Positions 25,985 to 35,039 of a DNA stretch of 64,000 bases are shown here, one piece after another. The DNA is taken from positions 124,001 through 188,000 of the forward strand of contig NZ_JMQI01000028.1 in NCBI RefSeq assembly GCF_000695625.1, written 5' to 3'. The notes below the pieces were generated by a model that was not told where the DNA came from, ran no database searches, and saw only the letters and a list, made by a program, of their open reading frames with translations. Position 1 is the first letter of the stretch. Each line of letters begins with the position of its first letter. The stretch comes from Amycolatopsis rifamycinica. Lineage in GTDB: Bacteria; Actinomycetota; Actinomycetes; Mycobacteriales; Pseudonocardiaceae. A program made the position numbers and the translations under genes.

Positions 25985-26641
25985 ATGACCGACCAGAACT
26001 GGACCGAAGTCGACGACTACCTCGCCGGCGCGCTGCTCGCCCCCGACCCCGCGCTCGACGCCGCGCTGGCCGACGCGGACGCCGCCGGGCTGCCGCAGAT
26101 CGCCGTCGCGCCCAACCAGGGCAAGCTGCTCAACCTGCTGGCCCGGATGGCCGGGGCGCGGACGATCCTGGAGATCGGCACGCTCGGCGGGTACAGCACC
26201 ATCTGGCTCGCCCGCGCGCTGCCGGCCGGCGGCAAGCTGGTGACCTGCGAATACGAGCCGAAGCACGCCGAGGTCGCGCGGGCCAACCTGACGCGGGCGG
26301 GCTTCGGCGAGGACGTCGTCGACATCCGGGTCGGCGCCGCGCTCGACACGCTGCCGACGCTGACCGGGCCGTTCGACTTCGTGTTCATCGACGCCGACAA
26401 GGCCAACCTCGCGAACTACGTGCGCGCCTCGCTGGCGCTGTCCCGGCCGGGGACGGCGATCGTCGTCGACAACGTCGTCCGGCAGGGCCGGGTGGCCGAC
26501 GCGGGCAGCGAAGACCCGAACGTCCGCGGCGCCCGCGAGATGTTCGACGTGCTGGCCGCCGAGGACCGGATCGACGCGACCGCGGTCCAGACGGTCGGCG
26601 GCAAGGGCCACGACGGGTTCGTGCTGGCCCTGGTCCGCTGA
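25985..26641 (+). CDS. O-methyltransferase family 3 (cation-dependent, caffeoyl-CoA type)
   Basis: A 218-aa SAM-dependent methyltransferase. Motif I is 'ILEIGTLGGYSTIWLARAL' (residues 60-78), then 'LVTCEYEPKHAEVARANL', and the metal-site Asp pattern in 'FDFVFIDADKANLANYV' and 'VVDNVVRQGRV'. Members methylate catechol-type hydroxyls with a divalent metal. ATG 25985 follows GTGGAGGTGCC. The downstream penicillin-binding protein gene is convergent, with one base between the stop codons. Confidence 0.88.
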   Translation: MTDQNWTEVDDYLAGALLAPDPALDAALADADAAGLPQIAVAPNQGKLLNLLARMAGARTILEIGTLGGYSTIWLARALPAGGKLVTCEYEPKHAEVARANLTRAGFGEDVVDIRVGAALDTLPTLTGPFDFVFIDADKANLANYVRASLALSRPGTAIVVDNVVRQGRVADAGSEDPNVRGAREMFDVLAAEDRIDATAVQTVGGKGHDGFVLALVR

Positions 26642-26642
26642 C

Positions 26643-28484
26643 TCACCGCGGCGGCCCCGCGGCCGCCGCGAACGCGCGCCAGACGTCGGCCGGGACGGAG
26701 TCGCCGGTCAGCTTGCGGCCGCTCGCGTCCTTCAGCCGCCGCTCGTCGTCGGAGCCGATCCAGACCGCCGTGGCCAGCTGCGGGGTGTAGCCGATGGCCC
26801 AGGCGTCCTGGTAGTCCGGGCTGTTGCCGTGCTCGGCCTCGCCGGTGCGCAGCGCCGCCGGGCCGCCGTCGCCGCGCAAGGTCTCGGTGACCTGCGCGGC
26901 GACGCGGCGGCTCGTTCCTTCGTCGCCGAACGCCGGGGCCGCGCTGTCGTGGTGTTCCCAGACGACCGAGCCGCTTTCGTCGCGCACCTTCGACACCAGG
27001 TGCGGGGTGGCGCGCCGGCCGTCGTTGGCGAAGGTCGCGTAGGCCCCGGCCACGTCCAGCGGCCGCAGCGGGTAGCGGCCGATGGCGATGCCCGCCCCGA
27101 TGAGGAAGCCGTCCTTCTCGCGCAGGGTGGGAACGCCGTCGACGGCGTCCGGGATCCCCGCCTGCCGGGCGGCTTCGCTCAGCGCTTCCGGGCCGAGCTT
27201 CTTCGCCAGCGCGATGAACGGGCCGTCGGCGTGCGTTTCCATCGCCGAGCGCGGCGTGCACTTCGGGCCGCAGACGTCCGGGTACTGGAAGGTCTCGCCG
27301 AGGAACGTCAGCTTCGACGGTGCCGGGATCGGCTGGTCGAGGCCGTAGCCGCGGCGCAGCGCCGCGGCGAGCGTGAAGGGGTGGAACGCCGTGCCGAGCG
27401 CGTGCGGGGTCCCCGCGTAGTCGCGGACGCCCTGCTCACCGCCTTGGTAGGCGCGGACGGCCCCGGTCGCCGGGTCGATCGCGACGACGGCCCCGCGGAA
27501 CTCCTTCGGCGCGCCGTGCAGCCTGTTCCGCAGGGCTTTCTTCGCGGCGTCCTGCCGGGCGCGGTCCAGCGTCGTCTCTACCGTCATGTTCCCCTGCTGG
27601 AGCCGGCCGAGGGGGAAGCCGTCCTGTTCCAGCTCGGCCAGGACCTGCTGCTTGACGTGGAATTCGTCGTAGGTGACCCGGCCGGCCCGGGTCTCCGACG
27701 GCGGCTGGATCTCGTTGCCGGGGTAGGCCATCGGCTCGTCGCTGCGCACGTACCCGCGGCTGACGAGCTTGTCGCGCACGTACTGCCAGCGCCGGGTCGC
27801 GTGGCCGTCGCCGGAGGCGGCGGGGTCGTGCACGGACGGCGACTGGATCATCCCGGCGAGGAAGGCGGCTTCGCTCCAGGTGATGGACTCGTCGAGCGGC
27901 TTGCCGAAGTAGGCGTTCATCGCGGCGGCGGGACCGAACGTGCCGCGGCCGAAGGAGATGATGTTGACGTAGCTTTCGAAGATCTGTTCCTTGTTCTGCT
28001 CCTGGGTGATCTTCGTGGCCAGCACGAGCTCGGCGAACTTGCGCCCGAGCGTCGCGTCTTCGTCGCCGGTGGACTTCTTGATGTACTGCTGGGTGATCCC
28101 GGACCCGCCGCCGACGCCGGTGAGGAACGCGCGGCCGATGCCGGTCGGGTCGAAGCCCTGGTTGTCCCAGAAGGTGGGGTCCTCGGTGGCGATGATCGCG
28201 TCCCGCAGCTTGGCGGGCACCTGCGCGTAGGGGACGAACCGGCGGTCGCCGTCGGCCGGGACCACCTTGAGCAGCTCGGACCCGTCGGCGTACTGCAGCA
28301 CGACGGTCTTGTCGAGCCCGGCGAGCACTTCCTGGGGGCTGCGGACGTCGAGCACGAGGTAGGCGACCCAGAAGGCGATCAGCGGGCCGCCGATCAGGAC
28401 ACCGGACGTCCAGCCGGCGATCCGCCGGACGCGGCGCCACTTCGGGGTGCCGGGCTGGTCTTCTTCCTCCGTCGGCAAGGTCAC
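26643..28484 (-). CDS. Class A penicillin-binding protein with degenerate transpeptidase domain
   Basis: A 613-aa membrane-anchored peptidoglycan glycosyltransferase: cytosolic tail, one helix (residues 25-46), a GT51 domain at about 70-250, and a transpeptidase-fold domain at about 330-600. The glycosyltransferase motifs are kept: E101 in 'IATEDPTFWDNQGFDP', 'GSGITQQYIKK', E171 in 'KEQIFESYVN'. The transpeptidase motifs are not: the SxxK position reads T365-A-F-H368 (LGTAFHPF), no SxN is seen near 'AMETHADGPF', and KTG reads RTG (546-548). It should polymerise glycan strands but not cross-link or bind penicillin normally. GTG 28484 is the only plausible start. Confidence 0.85.
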   Translation of the reverse strand: MTLPTEEEDQPGTPKWRRVRRIAGWTSGVLIGGPLIAFWVAYLVLDVRSPQEVLAGLDKTVVLQYADGSELLKVVPADGDRRFVPYAQVPAKLRDAIIATEDPTFWDNQGFDPTGIGRAFLTGVGGGSGITQQYIKKSTGDEDATLGRKFAELVLATKITQEQNKEQIFESYVNIISFGRGTFGPAAAMNAYFGKPLDESITWSEAAFLAGMIQSPSVHDPAASGDGHATRRWQYVRDKLVSRGYVRSDEPMAYPGNEIQPPSETRAGRVTYDEFHVKQQVLAELEQDGFPLGRLQQGNMTVETTLDRARQDAAKKALRNRLHGAPKEFRGAVVAIDPATGAVRAYQGGEQGVRDYAGTPHALGTAFHPFTLAAALRRGYGLDQPIPAPSKLTFLGETFQYPDVCGPKCTPRSAMETHADGPFIALAKKLGPEALSEAARQAGIPDAVDGVPTLREKDGFLIGAGIAIGRYPLRPLDVAGAYATFANDGRRATPHLVSKVRDESGSVVWEHHDSAAPAFGDEGTSRRVAAQVTETLRGDGGPAALRTGEAEHGNSPDYQDAWAIGYTPQLATAVWIGSDDERRLKDASGRKLTGDSVPADVWRAFAAAAGPPR

Positions 28485-28771
28485 GAACAGATGACGGCCG
28501 GCCGGAGAGGAAGGTTCGGTGGAGAAGCAACGAGGGTTGTTCGAATCCTGTGAAGACCCCCGCCGCCTCGATCGCCCATCCCCAGCCCCGGCCCGGCCCG
28601 GCCCGGCGATCATCAACGTCCTGCTCATCCCCCGTCCCCTGCCCGCCGCGAACCGGCCGAAGAGGTCTGCCGGCGGGTCCTCCGGATCCTGGGCCACCAC
28701 GCACCGGCGGCGGATCGCGGCGCACCGTCGCCGCTACGACGCGGGCCACCGGGACGACGGCTGACGGGCGC
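28485..28771. other. Non-coding spacer
   Basis: About 290 bp between the penicillin-binding protein start and the FadR stop. It must hold the promoter of the penicillin-binding protein gene. I see no convincing gene, hairpin or repeat other than a small 'cccggcccgg' run near 28595. Confidence 0.4.
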
Positions 28772-29491
28772 TCAGGACAGGAAGGCGCGCAGCAGCGAAG
28801 CGGTGCCTTCGATGTGCTCGGCCATCGCCCGGCGCGCGGCGGGCGCGTCGCCGGCCAGGATGGCGTCGACGATCGTCTCGTGCTGGGCGTTGGAGTGCTC
28901 GAGGTTGGGCGGGAGCAGGGGGATCCGGTCGAGCAGCTGGTTGACGCGGGTGCGGGCGTCGGCCATCGCCGTGGTCAGCGAGCCGGACGCGGTCACCTCG
29001 GCGATGGCCAGGTGCAGGCGGGAGTCCTTGCGGCGGTAGTCGTCGAGGTCCGCGCCGGCGGCTTCGGCGAGCGTGCCGGTGAGGTGCCGTCGGTCGGCGG
29101 GGCTCAGCGACCGCGCGGCGGCCATCTCGGCGGCGCCGGTCTCGAGGACGTAGCGGAGGCTCAGCGCGTCTTCCAGCGAAACGGCGTCGACCTCGCCCCC
29201 GGGCTCGGGCGGGGCCGGCAGGGTGTCGTGCACGAACGTCCCGCCGTAGCGGCCCCGCCGTGACTCGACGTAACCGGCGTCGGAGAGGGCGCGGATGGCC
29301 TCGCGCAGCGTGACCCGGCTGACGCCGAGCCGCTCGGCGAGCTCGCGTTCGGACGGCAGCCGCTCCCCCGCGCCGACGACTCCCAGCCGGATGGCCTGCA
29401 GCAGCCGCTCGACGGTCTCCTCGAAGGCGTTGCCGGTGCGGACCGGCCGGAACAGCGCTTCGCCGGCATTCACCACCGGAGTCGACTCCAT
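28772..29491 (-). CDS. FadR-subfamily GntR regulator
   Basis: A 239-aa regulator: winged helix at residues 20-90 ('[20 protein letters not shown]', '[20 protein letters not shown]') and an FCD domain at about 100-230 ('[20 protein letters not shown]', '[20 protein letters not shown]'). Ligand and targets are unknown. The neighbours (penicillin-binding protein, small protein, serine dehydratase operon) give no obvious pathway. In related genomes this type often regulates amine or amino-acid catabolic operons, so the gamma-glutamyl operon at 39.8-44 kb is a possible distant target. ATG at 29491. Confidence 0.82.
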   Translation of the reverse strand: MESTPVVNAGEALFRPVRTGNAFEETVERLLQAIRLGVVGAGERLPSERELAERLGVSRVTLREAIRALSDAGYVESRRGRYGGTFVHDTLPAPPEPGGEVDAVSLEDALSLRYVLETGAAEMAAARSLSPADRRHLTGTLAEAAGADLDDYRRKDSRLHLAIAEVTASGSLTTAMADARTRVNQLLDRIPLLPPNLEHSNAQHETIVDAILAGDAPAARRAMAEHIEGTASLLRAFLS

Positions 29492-29636
29492 CCCGCGAGT
29501 CTAGGCGGGCCGCCCGCCCTCGGGCAGGCGCGGCCATCACCCTGTGTTCGCGGTGCGGAAAACCGGTGGCACCGGACGGCCACTCTTCGCGACGATGGGC
29601 GCACCGACACCGAACATCGACGCAGGGGGCGATCCG

Positions 29637-29825
29637 GTGCACTTCCTGATGGCTGAAGATCTGGTCCACGAGCGGGAGGGCGAGCTGCGCCGCGGCGTGC
29701 GCAACCGCCCACCCGGCCGGGCCACACCTCGCCGCCGCACGGGAACGCGGAAGCAGCAGCTGGGCTGGCGGCTGGTCGAGGTCGGCTTGAAGCTGGCCGT
29801 GGAACCGGACGACCCCCGGCCCTGA
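29637..29825 (+). CDS. Small basic protein (62 aa), unknown function
   Basis: A 62-aa, arginine-rich protein: '[20 protein letters not shown]', a basic middle, and a hydrophobic end '[17 protein letters not shown]'. GTG 29637 follows AGGGGG; ATG 29649 is the alternative. I recall short actinobacterial proteins of similar build (helical, with H-E-R and a C-terminal amphipathic helix), function unknown. It is divergent from the FadR gene and ends just before the palindromic terminators. Confidence 0.5.
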   Translation: MHFLMAEDLVHEREGELRRGVRNRPPGRATPRRRTGTRKQQLGWRLVEVGLKLAVEPDDPRP

Positions 29826-29828
29826 CCC

Positions 29829-29893
29829 GGGGCACTTTCACGTGAAAGTGCCCCCCAGGGTCAGCAGTCGCGGCACTTCCACGTGAAAGTGCC
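29829..29893. terminator. Duplicated palindromic bidirectional terminator
   Basis: Bases 29829-29854 are a perfect 26-base palindrome (13-base arms, centre cacgtg). A second, nearly identical copy with one mismatch lies at 29872-29893, about 41 bases later; the flank ('gccccccagg..tcagca') is repeated too, so the element arose by tandem duplication. It lies between convergent genes and can terminate both the small protein gene and the long glycine operon that ends at 29901. Confidence 0.75.
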
Positions 29894-29900
29894 CCCCAGG

Positions 29901-31268
29901 TCAGCACTCGATGACGTTGACCGCGAGGCCGCCGCGGGCGGTTTCCTTGTACTTCACGCTCATGTCGGCGCCCGTCTCGCGCATGGTCTTGATCGCCTTG
30001 TCCAGCGTCACCACGTGGCTGCCGTCGCCGCGCATGGCCATGCGGGCCGCGTGGATGGCCTTCGAGGCGCCCACCGCGTTGCGCTCGATGCACGGGATCT
30101 GGACCAGGCCGCCCACCGGGTCGCACGTGAGGCCGAGGTGGTGCTCCACCCCGATCTCCGCCGCGTTCTCCACCTGGGCCGGGGTTCCGCCGAGGACCTC
30201 CGTCAGGCCCGCCGCCGCCATCGCCGAGGCCGAGCCCACTTCACCCTGGCAACCGACCTCGGCGCCGGAGATCGAGCCCGTCTGCTTGAGGATCGAGCCG
30301 ATCGCGCCCGCGGTGAGCAGGAACGTCACGATCCCGTCGTCCGTCGAGTGGCGGATGAACCGCTGGTAGTAGTGCAGCACCGCCGGGATGATGCCCGCCG
30401 CGCCGTTGGTCGGGGCGGTCACCACGCGGCCGCCCGCCGCGTTCTCCTCGTTGACGGCGAGGGCGTACAGGCTCACCCAGTCCATCGCGTACAGCGGGTC
30501 GTCCGCGCCGTCCTCGGCCAGGAGTTTCTCGTGCAGCGCGCGGGCCCGCCGGGGCACCTTGAGGCCGCCCGGCAGCACGCCTTCGTGGGTGCAGCCGTTG
30601 CGGACGCACTCGGCCATGACCGCCCAGATCCGCAGCAGCCCGGCCCGCACCTCGTCGCGCGAACGCCAGGACAGCTCGTTCGCCAGCATGACCTCGCTGA
30701 TGGACATCCCCGTCGCCGCGCAGTGCTGCAAGAGGTCCGCGCCGGTGCGGAACGGGTACGGCACCGGCGTCGAGTCCTCGACGAACACCGTGTCCGTCTC
30801 GTAGGACTCGTCGCGGACGAAACCGCCGCCCACCGAGTAGTAGGTCCGCTCGCGCAGCAGCGACCCCGAGGCGTCGAACGCGCGGAACACCATGCCGTTC
30901 GGGTGCGCCGGCAGTGACTTGCGCCGGTGCATGGTGAGGTCGGTGTCCTCGTCGAAGGCGATCTCGTGCGTGCCGGCCAGTACCAGCCGCCCGGACTCCC
31001 GGATCGACGCGATCTTGCCCGGCACCGTGTCGGTGTCGATCTCTTCGGGACGCTCACCCGACAGCCCGAGCAGGACGGCCTTGTCGCTGCCGTGGCCGAA
31101 CCCGGTCGCGCCGAGCGAGCCGAACAGCTCGGCCTGGACGCGCGACACCGAGCCGAGTTCCGCGCCGAGTCCGTCCACAAAGGTCAGTGCCGCTCGCATC
31201 GGCCCGACGGTGTGGGAGCTCGACGGGCCGATGCCGATGGAAAACAGGTCGAAGACGCTGATCGCCAT
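29901..31268 (-). CDS. sdaA: L-serine ammonia-lyase (L-serine dehydratase)
   Basis: A 455-aa single-chain, iron-sulfur type L-serine dehydratase, converting L-serine to pyruvate and ammonia. The N-terminal beta domain starts '[20 protein letters not shown]'. The alpha domain has the cluster cysteines in '[13 protein letters not shown]', '[14 protein letters not shown]' and a C-terminal Cys as the last residue (VNVIEC), which is typical of the type II enzymes. ATG 31268 follows GGAAGGGG and lies 14 bp after lipA. It is the last gene of the riboswitch-led glycine operon, just before the double terminator. Confidence 0.95.
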   Translation of the reverse strand: MAISVFDLFSIGIGPSSSHTVGPMRAALTFVDGLGAELGSVSRVQAELFGSLGATGFGHGSDKAVLLGLSGERPEEIDTDTVPGKIASIRESGRLVLAGTHEIAFDEDTDLTMHRRKSLPAHPNGMVFRAFDASGSLLRERTYYSVGGGFVRDESYETDTVFVEDSTPVPYPFRTGADLLQHCAATGMSISEVMLANELSWRSRDEVRAGLLRIWAVMAECVRNGCTHEGVLPGGLKVPRRARALHEKLLAEDGADDPLYAMDWVSLYALAVNEENAAGGRVVTAPTNGAAGIIPAVLHYYQRFIRHSTDDGIVTFLLTAGAIGSILKQTGSISGAEVGCQGEVGSASAMAAAGLTEVLGGTPAQVENAAEIGVEHHLGLTCDPVGGLVQIPCIERNAVGASKAIHAARMAMRGDGSHVVTLDKAIKTMRETGADMSVKYKETARGGLAVNVIEC

Positions 31269-31282
31269 TGATCCGCCCCTTC

Positions 31283-32284
31283 CTATCGCGCCAGCAGCGA
31301 GCTGGCCTCTTGCGAAGCCGGGCCCTGGTCGGCGAGGTGCGCCAGGTTTTCCGGCAGCTCTTCCCCACGGTGACGCTTGGTCTGGGCGTAGAGCCGTCCC
31401 GCGCGGTACGACGATCGCACCAGCGGCCCGGCCATGACACCGGCGAAGCCCATCGCCTCGGCGGCCTTGGAGTGCTCGACGAACTCTTCCGGCTTCACCC
31501 ACCGGTCCACCGGGTGGTGCCGCGGCGAGGGACGCAGATACTGCGTGATCGTCAGGATCTCGCACCCGGCATCCACCAGATCCCGCATGGCCGGAGCCAC
31601 CTCGTCCGGGGTCTCGCCCATACCCAGGATCAGGTTCGACTTGGTCACCAGACCGGCCTCACGAGCCTTCGTGATGACCTCCAACGAACGCGCATACCGG
31701 AAACCGGGACGGATCCGCTTGAAAATCCGCGGCACCGTCTCCACGTTGTGCGCCAGCACCTCCGGCCGCGACCCGAACACCTCCGCCAACTGCACCGGAT
31801 CAGCATTGAAATCCGGGATCAGCAACTCCACACCCGTACCCGGGTTCAACGCATGGATCTGCCGGACGGTCTCCGCGTACAGCCATGCACCGCCGTCCTC
31901 CAGGTCGTCCCGGGCGACGCCGGTGACCGTCGAATACCGCAGACCCATGGCCTGCACCGACTCGGCGACCTTCCGCGGCTCGGTCCGATCCAGCTCGGCA
32001 GGCTTACCCGTGTCGATCTGACAGAAGTCACACCGCCGAGTGCACTGATCCCCACCGATCAGGAACGTGGCCTCGCGGTCCTCCCAGCACTCGTAAATGT
32101 TGGGACAACCAGCCTCTTCGCACACCGTGTGCAGACCTTCGCGGCGCACGAGACCCTTGAGCTCGGTGAACTCCGGACCCATCCGCACCCGCGTCTTGAT
32201 CCACGACGGCTTCTTCTCGATCGGCGTCTCACTGTTGCGAACCTCGAGACGCAGCAGCTTCCGGCCTTCGGGCGACGCGCTCAT
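31283..32284 (-). CDS. lipA: Lipoyl synthase
   Basis: A 333-aa radical SAM enzyme inserting two sulfurs into octanoyl-protein. Both cluster motifs are present: auxiliary cluster cysteines in '[14 protein letters not shown]' and radical SAM CxxxCxxC in 'CTRRCDFC', with the closing 'RSSYRAG' serine motif near the C-terminus. Start ATG overlaps the glyA stop (ATGA). Placement in the glycine-cleavage operon makes sense because GcvH needs lipoate; lipB is not in this window. Confidence 0.96.
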   Translation of the reverse strand: MSASPEGRKLLRLEVRNSETPIEKKPSWIKTRVRMGPEFTELKGLVRREGLHTVCEEAGCPNIYECWEDREATFLIGGDQCTRRCDFCQIDTGKPAELDRTEPRKVAESVQAMGLRYSTVTGVARDDLEDGGAWLYAETVRQIHALNPGTGVELLIPDFNADPVQLAEVFGSRPEVLAHNVETVPRIFKRIRPGFRYARSLEVITKAREAGLVTKSNLILGMGETPDEVAPAMRDLVDAGCEILTITQYLRPSPRHHPVDRWVKPEEFVEHSKAAEAMGFAGVMAGPLVRSSYRAGRLYAQTKRHRGEELPENLAHLADQGPASQEASSLLAR

Positions 32285-33555
32285 CGGGAAAGGTCCGCGT
32301 ACAGCGGGTGCTTCTTCGCCAGGCTCTCCACGCGGCCGCGGAGCTGGGACCGCACGGCGTCGTCGAAGTCCGGCTTCAGCGCTTCCGCGATGATGTCGGC
32401 GACCTCGGCGAAGTCCTCGGCCTGGAAGCCGCGGGTGGCCAGGGCCGGCGTGCCGATCCGCAGCCCCGAGGTGATCATCGGCGGGCGCGGGTCGAACGGG
32501 ACGGCGTTGCGGTTGACCGTGATGCCGACCTCGTGCAGCCGGTCCTCGGCCTGCTGACCGTCCAGCGCGGACTGGACCAGGTCGACCAGCACCAGGTGGA
32601 CGTCGGTGCCGCCGGTCAGCACCCGCACCCCCGCCGAAGCGCAGTCTTCCCGCGACAGCCGCGAAGCCAGGATGCGGGAGCCTTCGAGGGTGCGCTGCTG
32701 GCGCTCCTTGAACTCCTGGCTCGCGGCGATCTTCAGCGCGACGGCCTTGGCCGCGATGACGTGCTCCAGCGGCCCGCCCTGCTGGCCGGGGAACACCGCC
32801 GAGTTGATCTTCTTCGCCAGTTCCTCGCGGCAGAGGATGAGTCCGCCGCGCGGGCCGCCGAGGGTCTTGTGCGTGGTCGTGGTGACGATGTCGGCGTGCG
32901 GCACCGGCGACGGGTGCAGCCCGGCCGCGACCAGCCCGGCGAAGTGCGCCATGTCCACCATCAGGCGCGCGCCGACCTTGTCGGCGATCCGGCGGAACTC
33001 GGCGAAGTCGAGCTGACGCGGGTAGGCGGACCAGCCGGCGATGATCAGCTTCGGCTCGTGCTCGACGGCGAGGCGCTCGATCTCGGCGAGGTCGACGATC
33101 CCGGTCTCTTTGTCGACGTGGTAGGCGACGACGTTGTACAGCTTGCCGGAGAAGTTGATCTTCATCCCGTGCGTCAGGTGGCCGCCGTGCGCCAGGTCGA
33201 GGCCGAGGATCGTGTCGCCCGGCTTGAGCACGGCGAACATCGCGGCCGCGTTGGCCTGGGCGCCCGAGTGCGGCTGGACGTTGGCGTGCTCGGCGCCGAA
33301 CAACGCCTTCGCGCGGTCGATGGCGAGCTGCTCGACGACGTCGACGTGCTCGCAGCCGCCGTAGTAGCGGCGGCCCGGGTAGCCCTCGGCGTACTTGTTG
33401 GTGAGCACCGAGCCCTGCGCCTCGAGCACGCCCACCGGGGCGAAGTTCTCGGAGGCGATCATCTCCAGGGTGGACTGCTGGCGGGTCAGCTCGTCCGCGA
33501 CGGCGGCGGCGACCTCGGGGTCGACGTCGGCGAGGTGGGCGTCGAAAGTCGGCAT
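32281..33555 (-). CDS. glyA: Serine hydroxymethyltransferase
   Basis: A 424-aa PLP enzyme interconverting glycine plus 5,10-methylene-THF and serine. Markers: '[20 protein letters not shown]', '[19 protein letters not shown]', and PLP lysine in '[14 protein letters not shown]'. The ATG shares one base with the gcvH stop (TGATG). In this operon it uses the one-carbon unit made by glycine cleavage to form serine, which sdaA then deaminates. Another, biosynthetic glyA may exist elsewhere in the genome. Confidence 0.96.
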   Translation of the reverse strand: MPTFDAHLADVDPEVAAAVADELTRQQSTLEMIASENFAPVGVLEAQGSVLTNKYAEGYPGRRYYGGCEHVDVVEQLAIDRAKALFGAEHANVQPHSGAQANAAAMFAVLKPGDTILGLDLAHGGHLTHGMKINFSGKLYNVVAYHVDKETGIVDLAEIERLAVEHEPKLIIAGWSAYPRQLDFAEFRRIADKVGARLMVDMAHFAGLVAAGLHPSPVPHADIVTTTTHKTLGGPRGGLILCREELAKKINSAVFPGQQGGPLEHVIAAKAVALKIAASQEFKERQQRTLEGSRILASRLSREDCASAGVRVLTGGTDVHLVLVDLVQSALDGQQAEDRLHEVGITVNRNAVPFDPRPPMITSGLRIGTPALATRGFQAEDFAEVADIIAEALKPDFDDAVRSQLRGRVESLAKKHPLYADLSR

Positions 33556-33932
33556 CAGTTCTCCTGGGTGTGCGCGGCGTACGCGGCGGCGTCGAGCAGG
33601 TCCGGCACGTCCCCGGTCAGACGCACCTTCAGGAGCCATCCTTCGGTGTAGGGGTCGGAGTTGATGACCTCGGGGGTGTCCGATGTGGTGCCGTTCACCT
33701 CGACGACCTCGCCGGAGACCGGCGCGTACAGCTCGCTGACCGACTTGGTCGACTCGACCTCGCCGAACACCTCGCCGGCGGTGATGGCCGAGCCCGCTTC
33801 GGGCAGCTGGACGAACACGATGTCACCGAGCGATTCGGCGGCGAAGGCGGTGATGCCGACGGTGGCGATGCCGTCCTCGACCTTCAGCCACTCGTGTTCC
33901 TTCGTGTACTGCAGGTTCTCGGGGATGCTCAC
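33555..33932 (-). CDS. gcvH: Glycine cleavage system H protein
   Basis: A 125-aa lipoyl carrier protein that shuttles the aminomethyl group between P, T and L proteins. The lipoylated lysine is in '[20 protein letters not shown]'. N-terminus '[15 protein letters not shown]' is typical. Start GTG 33932, with AAGGA about 11 bases upstream. It lies 11 bp after gcvT. Confidence 0.96.
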   Translation of the reverse strand: MSIPENLQYTKEHEWLKVEDGIATVGITAFAAESLGDIVFVQLPEAGSAITAGEVFGEVESTKSVSELYAPVSGEVVEVNGTTSDTPEVINSDPYTEGWLLKVRLTGDVPDLLDAAAYAAHTQEN

Positions 33933-33943
33933 AGGAAGAGTCC

Positions 33944-35035
33944 TTACGCGCGGGAGTAGAAGGGCAGGGCGACGACCTCGACGGGCTCGATCCTGCCGCG
34001 GATGTCGACGGACAGCTCGGTGCCGGGCTCGGCGTACGCCCGATCGACGTAGGCCATGGCGATCGGGTAACCGAGGGTGGGCGACAGCGCGCCGCTGGTG
34101 ACCTCGCCGATCTCGCGGCCGTCGGCCAGCACCGCGTAGCCGTGCCGGGGAGCGCGACGGCCGGCGCCCTTCAGCCCGACGCGCACGCGCGGGACGTCGG
34201 CCTTGGACCGCTCTTCGAGGGCCGCGCGGCCGACGAAGTCGCCCGGCTTCTCGAACTTGACCACGCGGCCGAGCCCGGCTTCGAAGGGGCTCTGCTCGAC
34301 GGTGAGTTCGTTGCCGTACAACGGCATCCCGGCTTCGAGACGCAGCGTGTCGCGGCAGGCGAGACCGGCCGGGACCAGGCCGTGCGGCTCGCCGGCCTCC
34401 AGCAGCAGGCGCCACAGCGCCGGAGCCTCGTCGGCGTCGACGAACAGCTCGAAGCCGTCCTCGCCGGTGTAGCCGGTGCGGGCGAGCAGGACGTCGTGGC
34501 CCTTCACCGACGCCGGGACGCTCGCGTAGTACTTGAGCGCGTCCAGGTCGGCGTCGGTCACGGCGCCGAGGATCGCCGCGGCGTTCGGGCCCTGGACGGC
34601 GATCAGCGCGGTGGTCTCGGACTTGTCGTCCACGACGGCGTCGAAGCCCGCGACCCGCTCGGCCAGCGCGTCCGCGACGACCTTCGCGTTGCCCGCGTTC
34701 GCCACGACCAGGTAGTGCTCGTCGGCCAGCCGGTAGACGACCAGGTCGTCCAGGACCCCGCCCTCGGGGTCGCAGATCATCGTGTACCGCGCCCGGCCCG
34801 GCTTGACCCCGGACAGGTTGCCGACCAGCGCGAAGTCCAGGACGTCGGCCGCCTGCTTCCCGGTGACGTGGATCTCGGCCATGTGCGACAGGTCGAACAG
34901 CCCGGCCGCCTCGCGGACGGCCTTGTGCTCGGCCAGTTCGCTGGCGTACCGGACCGGCATCGACCAGCCGGCGAAGTCGGTGAACAGCGCACCGAGTCCC
35001 TTGTGGACTCCGTGCAGGGAGGTTTCGCGTGACAC
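33944..35035 (-). CDS. gcvT: Aminomethyltransferase (glycine cleavage T protein)
   Basis: A 363-aa folate-dependent enzyme that releases ammonia and forms methylene-THF from the GcvH-bound aminomethyl group. Markers: 'FDLSHMAEIHVTG' (residues 48-60), 'ARTGYTGEDGFELFVDAD', 'GLACRDTLRLEAGMPLYGNE'. Start GTG 35035 gives the normal N-terminus 'SRETSLHGVHKGLGALFTDF', five bases after the gcvP stop. Confidence 0.95.
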   Translation of the reverse strand: MSRETSLHGVHKGLGALFTDFAGWSMPVRYASELAEHKAVREAAGLFDLSHMAEIHVTGKQAADVLDFALVGNLSGVKPGRARYTMICDPEGGVLDDLVVYRLADEHYLVVANAGNAKVVADALAERVAGFDAVVDDKSETTALIAVQGPNAAAILGAVTDADLDALKYYASVPASVKGHDVLLARTGYTGEDGFELFVDADEAPALWRLLLEAGEPHGLVPAGLACRDTLRLEAGMPLYGNELTVEQSPFEAGLGRVVKFEKPGDFVGRAALEERSKADVPRVRVGLKGAGRRAPRHGYAVLADGREIGEVTSGALSPTLGYPIAMAYVDRAYAEPGTELSVDIRGRIEPVEVVALPFYSRA

Positions 35036-35039
35036 GGGT

